NCBI GenBank assembly: GCA_963734125.1
Contig: CAVTGB010000024.1
Coordinates: 36,722-100,721 of the forward strand
Length of the DNA: 64,000 bases
Direction of reading: 5' to 3'
DNA from: DATARH01 sp963734125
GTDB taxonomy: Bacteria > Pseudomonadota > Alphaproteobacteria > ATCC43930 > CGMCC-115725
Part shown: in pieces, positions 1-7,504 of the stretch
How positions within the stretch are numbered: the first letter of the stretch is position 1
Layout of the letters: each line of letters begins with the position of its first letter
The notes under the pieces: model-generated
The model's input: the letters and a program-made list of their open reading frames with translations, nothing else
What the model was told of the DNA's origin: nothing
The model's database searches: none
Program-made: the position numbers and the translations under genes

Positions 1-2
1 TG

Positions 3-410
3 GCGGGTCTGGCATCGGGAATGGCGCTCGGCTTATTGATCGGGGTCCTCGCGATCATCCCGATACTCGGGGTGACGACCGGGTTCGTCCTGGCGCTGGG
101 TCTTGCCGCCAACCAATACGGCGACTGGACCGAGATCCTGACCGTGTGCGGGATCTTTCTGGTGGGCCAGCTGACCGAAGCCAACATCCTGACGCCAAAG
201 CTCCTTGGCGACCGCATCCACCTCCATCCGGTCTGGGTGATCTTTGCGCTGTTTGCCGGCGGCACGCTCTATGGGTTTGTCGGTGTGCTGGTCGCCGTCC
301 CGGCCGCCGCGGTGATCGGCGTCCTGGCGCGCTTTGCGCTCTCGCTCTATCGCGGTAGCGGTCTTTACGATGCGACCCGCGCCCGGCCGCGAGCGAAGGC
401 GAGATCGTGA
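3..410 (+). CDS. AI-2E family transporter, C-terminal part
   Basis: This is the C-terminal end of a polytopic inner-membrane permease of the AI-2E/PerM (UPF0118) family; the start lies before the window and the frame is open from base 3. Visible are hydrophobic helices, an IIPILGV segment, a GQLTEANILTPKLLGDRIHL stretch typical of the last third of the family, and a final helix with FVGVLVAVPAAAVIGVL. The tail is basic. Family members export small molecules or act as antiporters; the substrate here cannot be told. It lies just upstream of hda, an order I recall from alphaproteobacteria. Confidence 0.85.
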   Translation, partial: AGLASGMALGLLIGVLAIIPILGVTTGFVLALGLAANQYGDWTEILTVCGIFLVGQLTEANILTPKLLGDRIHLHPVWVIFALFAGGTLYGFVGVLVAVPAAAVIGVLARFALSLYRGSGLYDATRARPRAKARS

Positions 411-429
411 CCACCCTCGATCCAGCCCG

Positions 430-1104
430 ATGACCCAGCTGGCGATCGATCTGCCGCATCGCCCGGCCTATGGGCGGGCCGATTTTCTCGCTTCCGGGTG
501 CAATGCCGCCGCGCTCCGGTGGATCGAGGAGTGGCCCCTTTGGCCAAAGCCGGTGCTCGTCCTTCATGGCGCGGCCGGTTCGGGCAAGAGCCACCTCGCC
601 CACCTCTGGTGCGCGCGCACGGGCGGCGTCTTGGTCGCCGGCGACGCGCTGGCGGAGCCCGATGCGCTCGTCCGCCATCGCGCCGTGGCGCTCGACGACT
701 CGGAGCGCGCGCCCGAGAGGGCCCTGCTGCATCTACACAATTTTTGCGTCGAGACCGGCGCGAGCCTCCTGGTAGTCGCGCGCGTGGTGCCGGCGAACTG
801 GCCGATAGCGCTAGCCGACCTCGCCTCGCGACTGCGCGCCGCCCCATGCGTTGCGATCGCACCGCCCGACGACGCGCTCCTCTCCGCGGTATTGGTCAAG
901 CATTTTGCGGACCGCCAAGTACGCGTCGCGCCCGGGGTCATCGGCTTTCTCGTGCGCCGAATGGAACGCTCGTTCGCGGCGGCGGGCGCGCTCGCCGCAG
1001 GGCTCGACCGCCTCGCCCTCGGCGCCGGCCGCCCGATCACGATCGCCCTCGCGCGGCGGATGCTCGCCGAGTTGGGCGGGCCGCCTGCGCCCGGGAACAC
1101 ATAA
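430..1104 (+). CDS. hda: DnaA-related regulatory inactivator Hda (HdaA)
   Basis: Short AAA+ protein of 224 residues resembling DnaA domain III without the DNA-binding domain. Hda binds the DNA-loaded sliding clamp and promotes ATP hydrolysis on DnaA, preventing re-initiation. The N-terminus has a clamp-binding-like QLAIDLP motif (residues 3-9), followed by a P-loop GAAGSGKSHLAHLW near residue 45. The Walker B region is reduced (VALDDSE), and a sensor-type C-terminal helix bundle follows. The ATG at 430 is chosen because the clamp-binding peptide is normally at the extreme N-terminus; the open frame extends further upstream. It sits 19 bases after the permease. Confidence 0.88.
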   Translation: MTQLAIDLPHRPAYGRADFLASGCNAAALRWIEEWPLWPKPVLVLHGAAGSGKSHLAHLWCARTGGVLVAGDALAEPDALVRHRAVALDDSERAPERALLHLHNFCVETGASLLVVARVVPANWPIALADLASRLRAAPCVAIAPPDDALLSAVLVKHFADRQVRVAPGVIGFLVRRMERSFAAAGALAAGLDRLALGAGRPITIALARRMLAELGGPPAPGNT

Positions 1105-1112
1105 ACGCATCG

Positions 1113-1601
1113 ATGTGCCGGGTTCGCGCCTGCGCCGCCAGGGCGGTGTGGATTGCCGTAATGCTGCTGCTGGCGGCCTGCGCCAACGAAGCGGTTGCCC
1201 CGCCGGTCATGCCGTCGCCGCCACCACCGCCGTCGCCGCAACGCCTGGAGCCGTCGACGCCAAACCAGGTCCAGGCCGAGATCGTGCGGTGGCTTTCGAC
1301 CGCTGGATATCACCGATTTCAGGCCGAGGCCCTGGCCGAACATGCCCGGATCGAGAGCGGTTTTCGGCCGTGCGCCGCGGGCCGGGCCGGGTTGCGTTAT
1401 ACATTCCAGTGGGGCGGCCTGCGGCTGCGGCGCCTCTATGAGTTTGCCGGCAGCCGCCGCTGTCCGCCCCTCGACACGCAATTGGCGTTTGCCGACAACG
1501 AACTCCGCAACGAGCCGAAATATTCGTGTTTCTGGCAGACGACGACAAAATCCGCCGCGCTGGCGGCCTTACGCCGAGGGTTTGGCCGCGGCACCTGCTG
1601 A
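1113..1601 (+). CDS. Small putative lipoprotein, possibly lysozyme-like
   Basis: Predicted 162-residue protein with a basic N-terminus, a hydrophobic stretch and a lipobox-like LLLAAC, so it is probably an outer- or inner-membrane lipoprotein. A proline-rich linker (PSPPPPPSP) follows. The remainder (EIVRWLSTAGY, HARIESGFRPCA, TFQWGGLRLRRL) resembles the small muramidase-like fold seen in phage tail lysozymes, with a conserved E in ARIESGF; this resemblance is by eye only. It begins 8 bases after hda, so the two may be co-transcribed. Confidence 0.6.
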   Translation: MCRVRACAARAVWIAVMLLLAACANEAVAPPVMPSPPPPPSPQRLEPSTPNQVQAEIVRWLSTAGYHRFQAEALAEHARIESGFRPCAAGRAGLRYTFQWGGLRLRRLYEFAGSRRCPPLDTQLAFADNELRNEPKYSCFWQTTTKSAALAALRRGFGRGTC

Positions 1602-1633
1602 TGCCCGCCGGCGTGCCGAGTCGTGAATCGTCG

Positions 1634-2146
1634 CTAATCCTCGAGGGATTTTGCCGTCACGTAATCGGTGAGTTGGTGAGGCGAGCGGCCGAGGCTCGCC
1701 CACGGCTGGGCAATCGCAAAGCTGGCCCGGGCGGTGGTCGGAAACTTGCCGGCGGCGAGCGCCCGGTAGCGCGGCGAATCGGCTGCCGCAAGTATGAGGG
1801 CCAACTCGTGCAGCCCGGGATTGTGGCCGATCACCATGACTGAGCCGGCGCTCTCGTCGAGCTGGCGCAGGCGGCGCAGGAGGGTGCCGGCGCCGGCGAG
1901 ATAGAGCGCCTCGTCGTAGAGGATGCGCGGCGGCGGGGCGATCCCGGCCAGCACCAGCGCCGCGGTTTCCCGGGTGCGCGCGGCGGTCGAGCACAGCACC
2001 AGATCGACCCCACCGAGTGCTGACGGCAGGCTCTTGCCAACCCGGCGCGCCGCCTCGCGGCCACGCCGGCTTAGCGGCCGATCAGCATCGTCGATGCCGT
2101 CGGGGTAGGTAGATTTGGCGTGGCGCAGCAAATGCAGCCGGTGCAT
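1634..2146 (-). CDS. sixA: SixA-like histidine phosphatase family protein
   Basis: Protein of 170 residues of the histidine phosphatase (phosphoglycerate mutase-like) superfamily. The N-terminal LHLLRHAKS motif carries the catalytic RH; R28 and R32 in the PLSRRGRE segment, and a later VMVIGHNPGL with the second histidine, complete the usual pocket. E. coli SixA removes phosphate from the HPt domain of ArcB and from PTS protein NPr. In alphaproteobacteria the target is unknown. It is the last gene of a leftward block and is convergent with the lipoprotein gene. Confidence 0.85.
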   Translation of the reverse strand: MHRLHLLRHAKSTYPDGIDDADRPLSRRGREAARRVGKSLPSALGGVDLVLCSTAARTRETAALVLAGIAPPPRILYDEALYLAGAGTLLRRLRQLDESAGSVMVIGHNPGLHELALILAAADSPRYRALAAGKFPTTARASFAIAQPWASLGRSPHQLTDYVTAKSLED

Positions 2147-2177
2147 CGGGCGGGCTCCCGGTCACCCCATCCCCGCC

Positions 2178-3185
2178 CTAGAACATCTCGGGCGTGATCA
2201 CGTTCTGCGGCCGGTTGGTGAGGAGCGCGGCGCGCATCGTCTCGGCCGATTTCCTGCGGGTGTCCTCAAAGGAATGCGGCGTCAGCCAGGCCGAGTGCGG
2301 GGTGACGACGAGGCGGCCTTCGAGCCACGGCTCCTTGGCGCGGTAGGCGCGCAACAGTTCGGGGACCGGCTCCTCCGGGGGTTCCTGCGGCAAGACGTCG
2401 AGCCCGGCGCCGGCAATGTGGCCCGAGCGAATGAGGTCGGCGAGCGCGTCGAGATCGATGATCGGGCCGCGCGCGTCATTGACGACGACCGCGCCGGGAC
2501 GCAGGAGAGCGAGCTGCTCCTTGCCGAGCATGCCGCTCGTTTCCGGCGTCAGCGGCGCGTGGATCGACAGCGTGTCGGTCTGGCGCAACAGATCTTCCAG
2601 GCTCGCCGCCCGGTTGATGCCGAGCGAGAGTTCCACCCCGTTCGGCAGGTAGGGATCGTAGAATGTGACCCGGAAATTGAACGCCTTGGCGCGCAGCGCC
2701 ACCGCGGTGCCGATGCGGCCGAGACCGATGATGCCGAAATTCTGCGTGCCCAATCGCTGGATTAGCGGATGCTGGAACGAGCGGAACGGCGCCGGCGGGT
2801 CATGCCGCTGCATCTCGTGGTGGAGGAGGATGCCGCGGCGCAAGGTAAGAGCCAGCGCGATTGCATGGTCGGCAACCTCGGTGGTGCCGTAATCGGGGAC
2901 GTTGCAGACCAGGATGTTGCGCTGGGCGGCGGCCGGGCGGTCGAGCTTGTCGTAGCCGACCCCCATGCGGACGATCGCGCGCAGCTTGGGAAAGCGCGCG
3001 AGATCGGCGCCGGTGACCGCGAACCCCATGATCATCAGCCCGTCGGCCTCGGCGCAATCGGCATCCGAGAGCTCCGAGAGCGCCGCAGTATCGCGCTTGA
3101 CGATGCGCAGATCGGGGCCGAACACCTCGGTTTCGAGATGGTCGGGCTGCTGGCGGGCCTCGGGATAGAGCACGGTGACGGGCAT
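2178..3185 (-). CDS. D-isomer specific 2-hydroxyacid dehydrogenase (CtBP-like)
   Basis: NAD-dependent dehydrogenase of about 335 residues. It has the dinucleotide motif GIIGLGRIGTAVA, an arginine in NDARGPIID, a glutamate in the PQEPPEEPVPE region and the catalytic histidine in VTPHSAW. Family members reduce 2-keto acids to D-2-hydroxy acids; sequence style is closest to the CtBP/phosphoglycerate dehydrogenase-like branch. The open frame starts at a TTG at 3212 that overlaps the preceding gene, but the ATG at 3185 has GAGGA about seven bases upstream and is preferred. It follows the Gfo/Idh/MocA gene by 23 bases, so the pair is likely an operon. Confidence 0.85.
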   Translation of the reverse strand: MPVTVLYPEARQQPDHLETEVFGPDLRIVKRDTAALSELSDADCAEADGLMIMGFAVTGADLARFPKLRAIVRMGVGYDKLDRPAAAQRNILVCNVPDYGTTEVADHAIALALTLRRGILLHHEMQRHDPPAPFRSFQHPLIQRLGTQNFGIIGLGRIGTAVALRAKAFNFRVTFYDPYLPNGVELSLGINRAASLEDLLRQTDTLSIHAPLTPETSGMLGKEQLALLRPGAVVVNDARGPIIDLDALADLIRSGHIAGAGLDVLPQEPPEEPVPELLRAYRAKEPWLEGRLVVTPHSAWLTPHSFEDTRRKSAETMRAALLTNRPQNVITPEMF

Positions 3186-3208
3186 CGGCATTTCCTCTCG
3201 TTTGAAAC

Positions 3209-4222
3209 TCAACCGCGCGCGACCTTGACCGGTTGGTGCGTCGCCGCCGAGCGGACGATCGCCTCGAAGGCGGCGACGCCGTGCAGGATCTCCTCAGCGG
3301 TGATCGGATAGGCCGGCCCGCCCTCGATCGCCGCGGCGAACGCTTCCAATTCGGCGAGGATCGCGTTGAACCGGCGATACTCGATCACCTCGGGCGCGGG
3401 CTGGGCGTGGCGGCCGGCCGGCATCGCTTGCGGGGTCGCGGTGAAATGGAAATCGAGCTCCGGCGTCAACAGTTCGGCGCAGCCCTTGGTGCCGAAGACG
3501 GCCAGGCGATAGCTGACCGCGGTGACGATCGAGCTGAAGAGGCTCCCCGACATGCCATTGGCAAATCCGAACATGACGCTGGTAGTGTCCTCGGCATCGT
3601 AGGTGACGGCGCGGCGCAGGCTCATCGCATAGACGTCGTCGATCCGGCCGAACAGATGGATCATCGCATCGAGGTTGTGGACGCCGGATGCGGTCATCCC
3701 GCCGGCCGGCGCCTCGGTCGGATCGGCGCGCCACGATTGCGGGTTCATGAAGAGGCCGGCCGGCGCATTCTGCTCGGCCTGGCAATGGGCGATCGTGCCG
3801 AGCCTGCCGTCGTCGATCCGCGCCTTCAGTTCGCGCAGCCCGGGATGGAAGCGACGGGGATAGGCGAGGCCCAGCACAATACCGGCCCGCGCCGCCGCGT
3901 CGAGCGCCCGCGCGGCGCTTTGCCGGTCGAGGGTGAACGGCTTTTCCATGAAGACGTGCTTCCCCGCCGCCGCGGCGCGCTCGACCTGGGGCCCATGCTC
4001 GCTGTGCGGGGTCGCAAAGACGATCGCATCGACTCCCGGATCGGCGAGGATCTGGTCGAGGCTGTCCCGGAGCGCAATCCCGTGCTCGGCGCAGAACTGT
4101 TCGGCATGAGCGCGCGTGCGGTTATAGCCGGCGGTAAAGCGGATCGCCGCGCTCTTGCCCTCGATAGCGCCAACGAGCGTGCGCCCCCACCGCCCGATGC
4201 CGACGATCGCCGCCCGAATCAT
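3209..4222 (-). CDS. Gfo/Idh/MocA family oxidoreductase
   Basis: Protein of 337 residues with an N-terminal Rossmann fold (AAIVGIGRWGRTLV) and the family signature MEKPFTLD near residue 93, where the lysine is catalytic. The C-terminal alpha/beta domain includes GGMTASGVHNLDAMIHLFG with the active-site histidine. Members oxidise or reduce sugars, inositols and other hydroxy compounds with NAD(P). Substrate is not readable. Neighbours are a 2-hydroxyacid dehydrogenase downstream and a restriction-methylase 72 bases upstream. Confidence 0.88.
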   Translation of the reverse strand: MIRAAIVGIGRWGRTLVGAIEGKSAAIRFTAGYNRTRAHAEQFCAEHGIALRDSLDQILADPGVDAIVFATPHSEHGPQVERAAAAGKHVFMEKPFTLDRQSAARALDAAARAGIVLGLAYPRRFHPGLRELKARIDDGRLGTIAHCQAEQNAPAGLFMNPQSWRADPTEAPAGGMTASGVHNLDAMIHLFGRIDDVYAMSLRRAVTYDAEDTTSVMFGFANGMSGSLFSSIVTAVSYRLAVFGTKGCAELLTPELDFHFTATPQAMPAGRHAQPAPEVIEYRRFNAILAELEAFAAAIEGGPAYPITAEEILHGVAAFEAIVRSAATHQPVKVARG

Positions 4223-4294
4223 CGGCTCCCTCCTCCGCCAACGCAGAACCGCTGAGGGTTGTACACACTGCGCATCGCTGGAGCCATTTCGGCT

Positions 4295-4963
4295 TCATTC
4301 GCCGTCGAGCAGCCGAACCACCAAGCGATCGATTTCCTGCGATATCCCCCCTTCCGCCAGCGCAGCGCGAATCAGGGCACGTGCCCGCTGAAATCTCACC
4401 CCCTCAGGAAGCTCGACAGCCGCCGCGACCTCCTCGGCGCGCTCCGCAGCCCGGACGAGTGCGAGGTGCAGCTGCCGCTTTGGGTCGAAGCGCGGTATCG
4501 GGAGGTTGAACATCACCTTGTCGAAATGCCGCGCGCCCCATTGGCCGCGGGCTTGGTAGTCCGCGGCCCGGCTTCGCGCGGTCTCGCTGTTGAGAATCAC
4601 CGACAAATAACGGCCCTCAGCCTCGTTCCCCGGCGTCATCCAATAGAGCAGGTGGTCAATTACGGCCCGCGGATCACGGACCAAACAAGCGGCCGGCAGA
4701 GTGCCCGCTTTCGCAAAAACGACACGCATCGGCGCTATCGGAAACTGTGCTGACAGCTGGTTTATGTAGTTCAATTGGTCGGAGAGTGACCTATTAGATT
4801 TAGTATATTGGCTAAAGGTACGCTCCGCCTTGCTGAGCCATCCATGCAGGCCGCCCAGGCCACGATTCGCCGCTGCCTGGGCGTCGAGCATGATGCCCCG
4901 CTCGGTAACCGGAATGACCGCTTCAAACTCGCGGATCACGCGGTAAGGAACGATCAACTTCAC
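4295..4963 (-). CDS. Type IIG-like restriction-methylase, C-terminal fragment
   Basis: C-terminal piece (222 residues in this frame) of the large N6-adenine methylase whose other parts lie at 4923-6569 and 6601-7323. The text VPYRVIREFEAVIPVT continues naturally from the ...FLRPALLGE end of the middle fragment, so a single-base slip near 4965-4985 explains the break. The segment holds helical repeats and a target-recognition-like region (LLYWMTPGNEAEGRYLSVIL), expected to read the DNA sequence. The apparent ATG at 4963 is an artefact of the frame change. Confidence 0.78.
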   Translation of the reverse strand: MKLIVPYRVIREFEAVIPVTERGIMLDAQAAANRGLGGLHGWLSKAERTFSQYTKSNRSLSDQLNYINQLSAQFPIAPMRVVFAKAGTLPAACLVRDPRAVIDHLLYWMTPGNEAEGRYLSVILNSETARSRAADYQARGQWGARHFDKVMFNLPIPRFDPKRQLHLALVRAAERAEEVAAAVELPEGVRFQRARALIRAALAEGGISQEIDRLVVRLLDGE

Positions 4964-6569
4964 CCAGTAAAGCCGGGCGCAGGAATTCGGCTTCGACGTT
5001 ATTTTCTATCCCCTCTGCGTTTCGCCATGGCGCTTTTTCCTGCGAAGTGCGTCGGCTGACGACGAGCGGTGCCAAAGGATTACTCCCCAACCGACCGGAA
5101 CTCCTACGCTCGACAAGGCACAGCATGCGCGGTACGAGTATCGCGCCCTGGCGGAACGAGGAGCGGTAAACCGAGCCGCCCTTGCTTCGTGCGACTTGTG
5201 GAGCCGGAGCGCCCTCCGTCGCGATCAGCTTTGCATCGGCAACCGTCTCCGGCGCATCGCGATAAGGGAGCAATCCCGAATAAGCCCGCACCGTGTCGGG
5301 AATGTGACGGGCGGTCGCCTGTTTGCGGCCGAAAAGCGCGCAGGAGGGAACCGGGAAAAGCGGCTGAACCGAGTCGTCCATCGTCCATGCCTCGTCCCAC
5401 GCGACATGGACTGATCGGTACGAACCAGTCTGAAAGCGCTCGAATTGGTTCCGGGTTAGCGCCGCCAGCGGCAGAACGAAGCCCAGCCGTCCACCCGAGC
5501 GGAGGTAAAGATGCGCGGCGCGCACTACGAAAAGGGCTGAAAGATCATTATGCGAGGGAACCCGGCTCACATAGATCCTCTCATCTTTTGCCAATTCCCT
5601 GAACCGCTTCTGCAAATCCGCGCTCATGTGGCGGAAAGCGAGCCAGGGCGGATTGCCAATCACGACATTGGCCCAGCCGCCGGATGCAGAGTAAGCGAGT
5701 GGACGCGACAGGTTGCGGGCGACATAGGCCCAGATCGTGTCGCGTTTATCGCGGCGCAGCCGGTCAAATGTAAGATAGGTCTTGCCGAGGTCCTGGATCG
5801 CCAGTTTCTGCTCGTCGGTGACGTCCGCACGATAATGCTGCTCGGTGATGCGATGAAGCGCGGCCTCGATCTGCGCTCTCGTCAGGCCCTCCAATGATCC
5901 GGTGCGCATCCGCTCGATCGCCTTGTCGAACAGCGCCGGGTCACGGCAGAAGGTTTCGGGAAAATCCAGCCGGTCGCGCCCATTGCCGTTGCTCTCGCCG
6001 CTTCGCCCTTCACCCGCTGGATGCGGTGGCACCCGGATCGTCAGCTCCTTGCCGGCCATGAACTCCGAGATCGACAGTTGCATCGCGTCGCCGAGATAGA
6101 CCGGGATCGACAAGCCGCCGGCGCGATGCCCAAGCGCCGGCGCCAGCGCCAGCAAATAGGTCACCCGCGCAATGATAACGGCGACCGGATGAATGTCCGT
6201 GCCCGCAATATGAGCGCACGCCTCCGCGGCGCGCCTCTCGCGCGGCATCGCAGCAGCCTCCGCCTCGTCAAGGAAACTGCGAATGGCGTGAAATAGAAAC
6301 GTGCCGGAGCCGCACCCGGGATCGAGAACCCGCTGCTCCAACGGACGATCGATCGCCCGCCGGACCATCTTTGCGGCCAGCCAATCGGGCGTGTAGTATT
6401 CGCCCAGTCCGTGACGCTCTTGTCGGTCGATCAGCGATTCGTAGAGAATTTTCAAAACGTCGGTTTCTACCTCGGCGAGCCGGAAGCGGCGGACATGGTT
6501 CATGATGCGCCGGACCAACGCCTCGCCTTCGGCATCCGAGGTCACCCAATCGAAAAAATCGCTCTCCAC
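4923..6569 (-). CDS. Type IIG-like restriction-methylase, methylase fragment
   Basis: Central piece of a class I SAM-dependent DNA N6-adenine methyltransferase. In the 548 residues of this frame are LGEYYTPDWLA (residues 55-65), the SAM-binding motif DPGCGSGTF (83-91), GTDIHPVAV (123-131) and the catalytic NPPW (306-309). Upstream in the same frame the text runs back through RLLSGEAFTAAGINGAVESDFFDW, which joins the N-terminal fragment after a slip near 6640. True coding in this frame ends near 4970. The reconstructed protein is about 1,010 residues, the size of Eco57I-type single-chain enzymes. Confidence 0.85.
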   Translation of the reverse strand: MESDFFDWVTSDAEGEALVRRIMNHVRRFRLAEVETDVLKILYESLIDRQERHGLGEYYTPDWLAAKMVRRAIDRPLEQRVLDPGCGSGTFLFHAIRSFLDEAEAAAMPRERRAAEACAHIAGTDIHPVAVIIARVTYLLALAPALGHRAGGLSIPVYLGDAMQLSISEFMAGKELTIRVPPHPAGEGRSGESNGNGRDRLDFPETFCRDPALFDKAIERMRTGSLEGLTRAQIEAALHRITEQHYRADVTDEQKLAIQDLGKTYLTFDRLRRDKRDTIWAYVARNLSRPLAYSASGGWANVVIGNPPWLAFRHMSADLQKRFRELAKDERIYVSRVPSHNDLSALFVVRAAHLYLRSGGRLGFVLPLAALTRNQFERFQTGSYRSVHVAWDEAWTMDDSVQPLFPVPSCALFGRKQATARHIPDTVRAYSGLLPYRDAPETVADAKLIATEGAPAPQVARSKGGSVYRSSFRQGAILVPRMLCLVERRSSGRLGSNPLAPLVVSRRTSQEKAPWRNAEGIENNVEAEFLRPALLGEVDRSLPRDPRV

Positions 6570-6600
6570 CGCACCGTTGATGCCGGCCGCCGTGAAGGCC

Positions 6601-7323
6601 TCACCCGAAAGAAGCCGCTGCGGATCGTCCTCGCTGAGTCTGCATGACGGCGAGCGCGATGCATTTGGCCACGATCACAAGAAACGTGTGCTGGAACCAC
6701 AGCCGATCGCTTTCGACCTCTCGGCCGTACACCAACTTCAAAAGGTCTGCCCACAATTGACGCTTGAGCGCGGCGATTGGATTGGGCCGCAGCTTCGCCC
6801 AAAGCGAGCGCAACTGCGTGTCGACGCGATGGTAGGCTACCAACTCTTCGCCCAATTCGGCCCGTATGGTCAGCGGGTCGGGCGGTAGCGAGGATCTGAG
6901 TGCCACCGCACCATCGAGCCACGCCAGAAACGGCTCCGCCTTTTCCGGGTCCAGCACCGTGCGCTTGAGCACGACGAGCTTTCCGGCATCGAGCTCGAAA
7001 ACAGCCCATTTCTGACCATCCGATGCAATACCTACGAAATGCTCTTTTTCCTCGCGCTGCCGATCGGCGAGGTAATCGGGCATTCGCCTCTCAACGTCTT
7101 GCCATTCCCGATCGAGATCAGATTTGGCCTCGAACACCGTGCGGCCGATCAGAGCGTCCAGCCTTCCCCGGACCTCGGGCACCCTGCGCTCGAACTCCAG
7201 CGCCCCGAGTTCGACGCCGAATTCTGCGACCAGCAATTGCTGAAACCCAGCCTTTACCTCGTCGTGCCCCGGCCGACCGGCGAGGTGGCGCAGCAGGTCG
7301 ATTGTGGTTTGCGGGACAGGCAT
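6601..7323 (-). CDS. Type IIG-like restriction-methylase, N-terminal nuclease fragment
   Basis: N-terminal 240 residues of the same protein. A PD-(D/E)XK-like signature is visible: D56 in GRLDALIG and E65-x-K67 in VFEAKSD, as expected for the cleavage domain of a combined restriction-modification enzyme. It ends ...HTFLVIVAKCIALAVMQT, the usual lead-in to the methylase domain, after which a one-base slip near 6640 gives an early stop. ppk is divergent, 181 bases away. Either the gene is truly broken or, more likely given the neighbouring essential genes, the sequence has indels. Confidence 0.8.
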   Translation of the reverse strand: MPVPQTTIDLLRHLAGRPGHDEVKAGFQQLLVAEFGVELGALEFERRVPEVRGRLDALIGRTVFEAKSDLDREWQDVERRMPDYLADRQREEKEHFVGIASDGQKWAVFELDAGKLVVLKRTVLDPEKAEPFLAWLDGAVALRSSLPPDPLTIRAELGEELVAYHRVDTQLRSLWAKLRPNPIAALKRQLWADLLKLVYGREVESDRLWFQHTFLVIVAKCIALAVMQTQRGRSAAASFG

Positions 7324-7504
7324 TTCGGTCCGTTCGGAAGCGCAAGGCGAGTCTAACGGATTTTAGCGCGTTGTCGGAAATACGGGCGGTCTCCGCAATG
7401 CGTCACAAACAGTTTAGGGAGCCGGTGCATGACACCGGCCCCATCGGCGCGGTAGAATCGCGCCCGGCAGCCTGCCGCGGTAGCGGCGGGTCGGGAGAGC
7501 GGCA

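Noticed and set aside
3233..4255. A 340-codon rightward frame over the Gfo/Idh/MocA gene
   Set aside because: Composition is a mirror artefact (high R, D, G with no hydrophobic core), and the leftward gene has clear family motifs.
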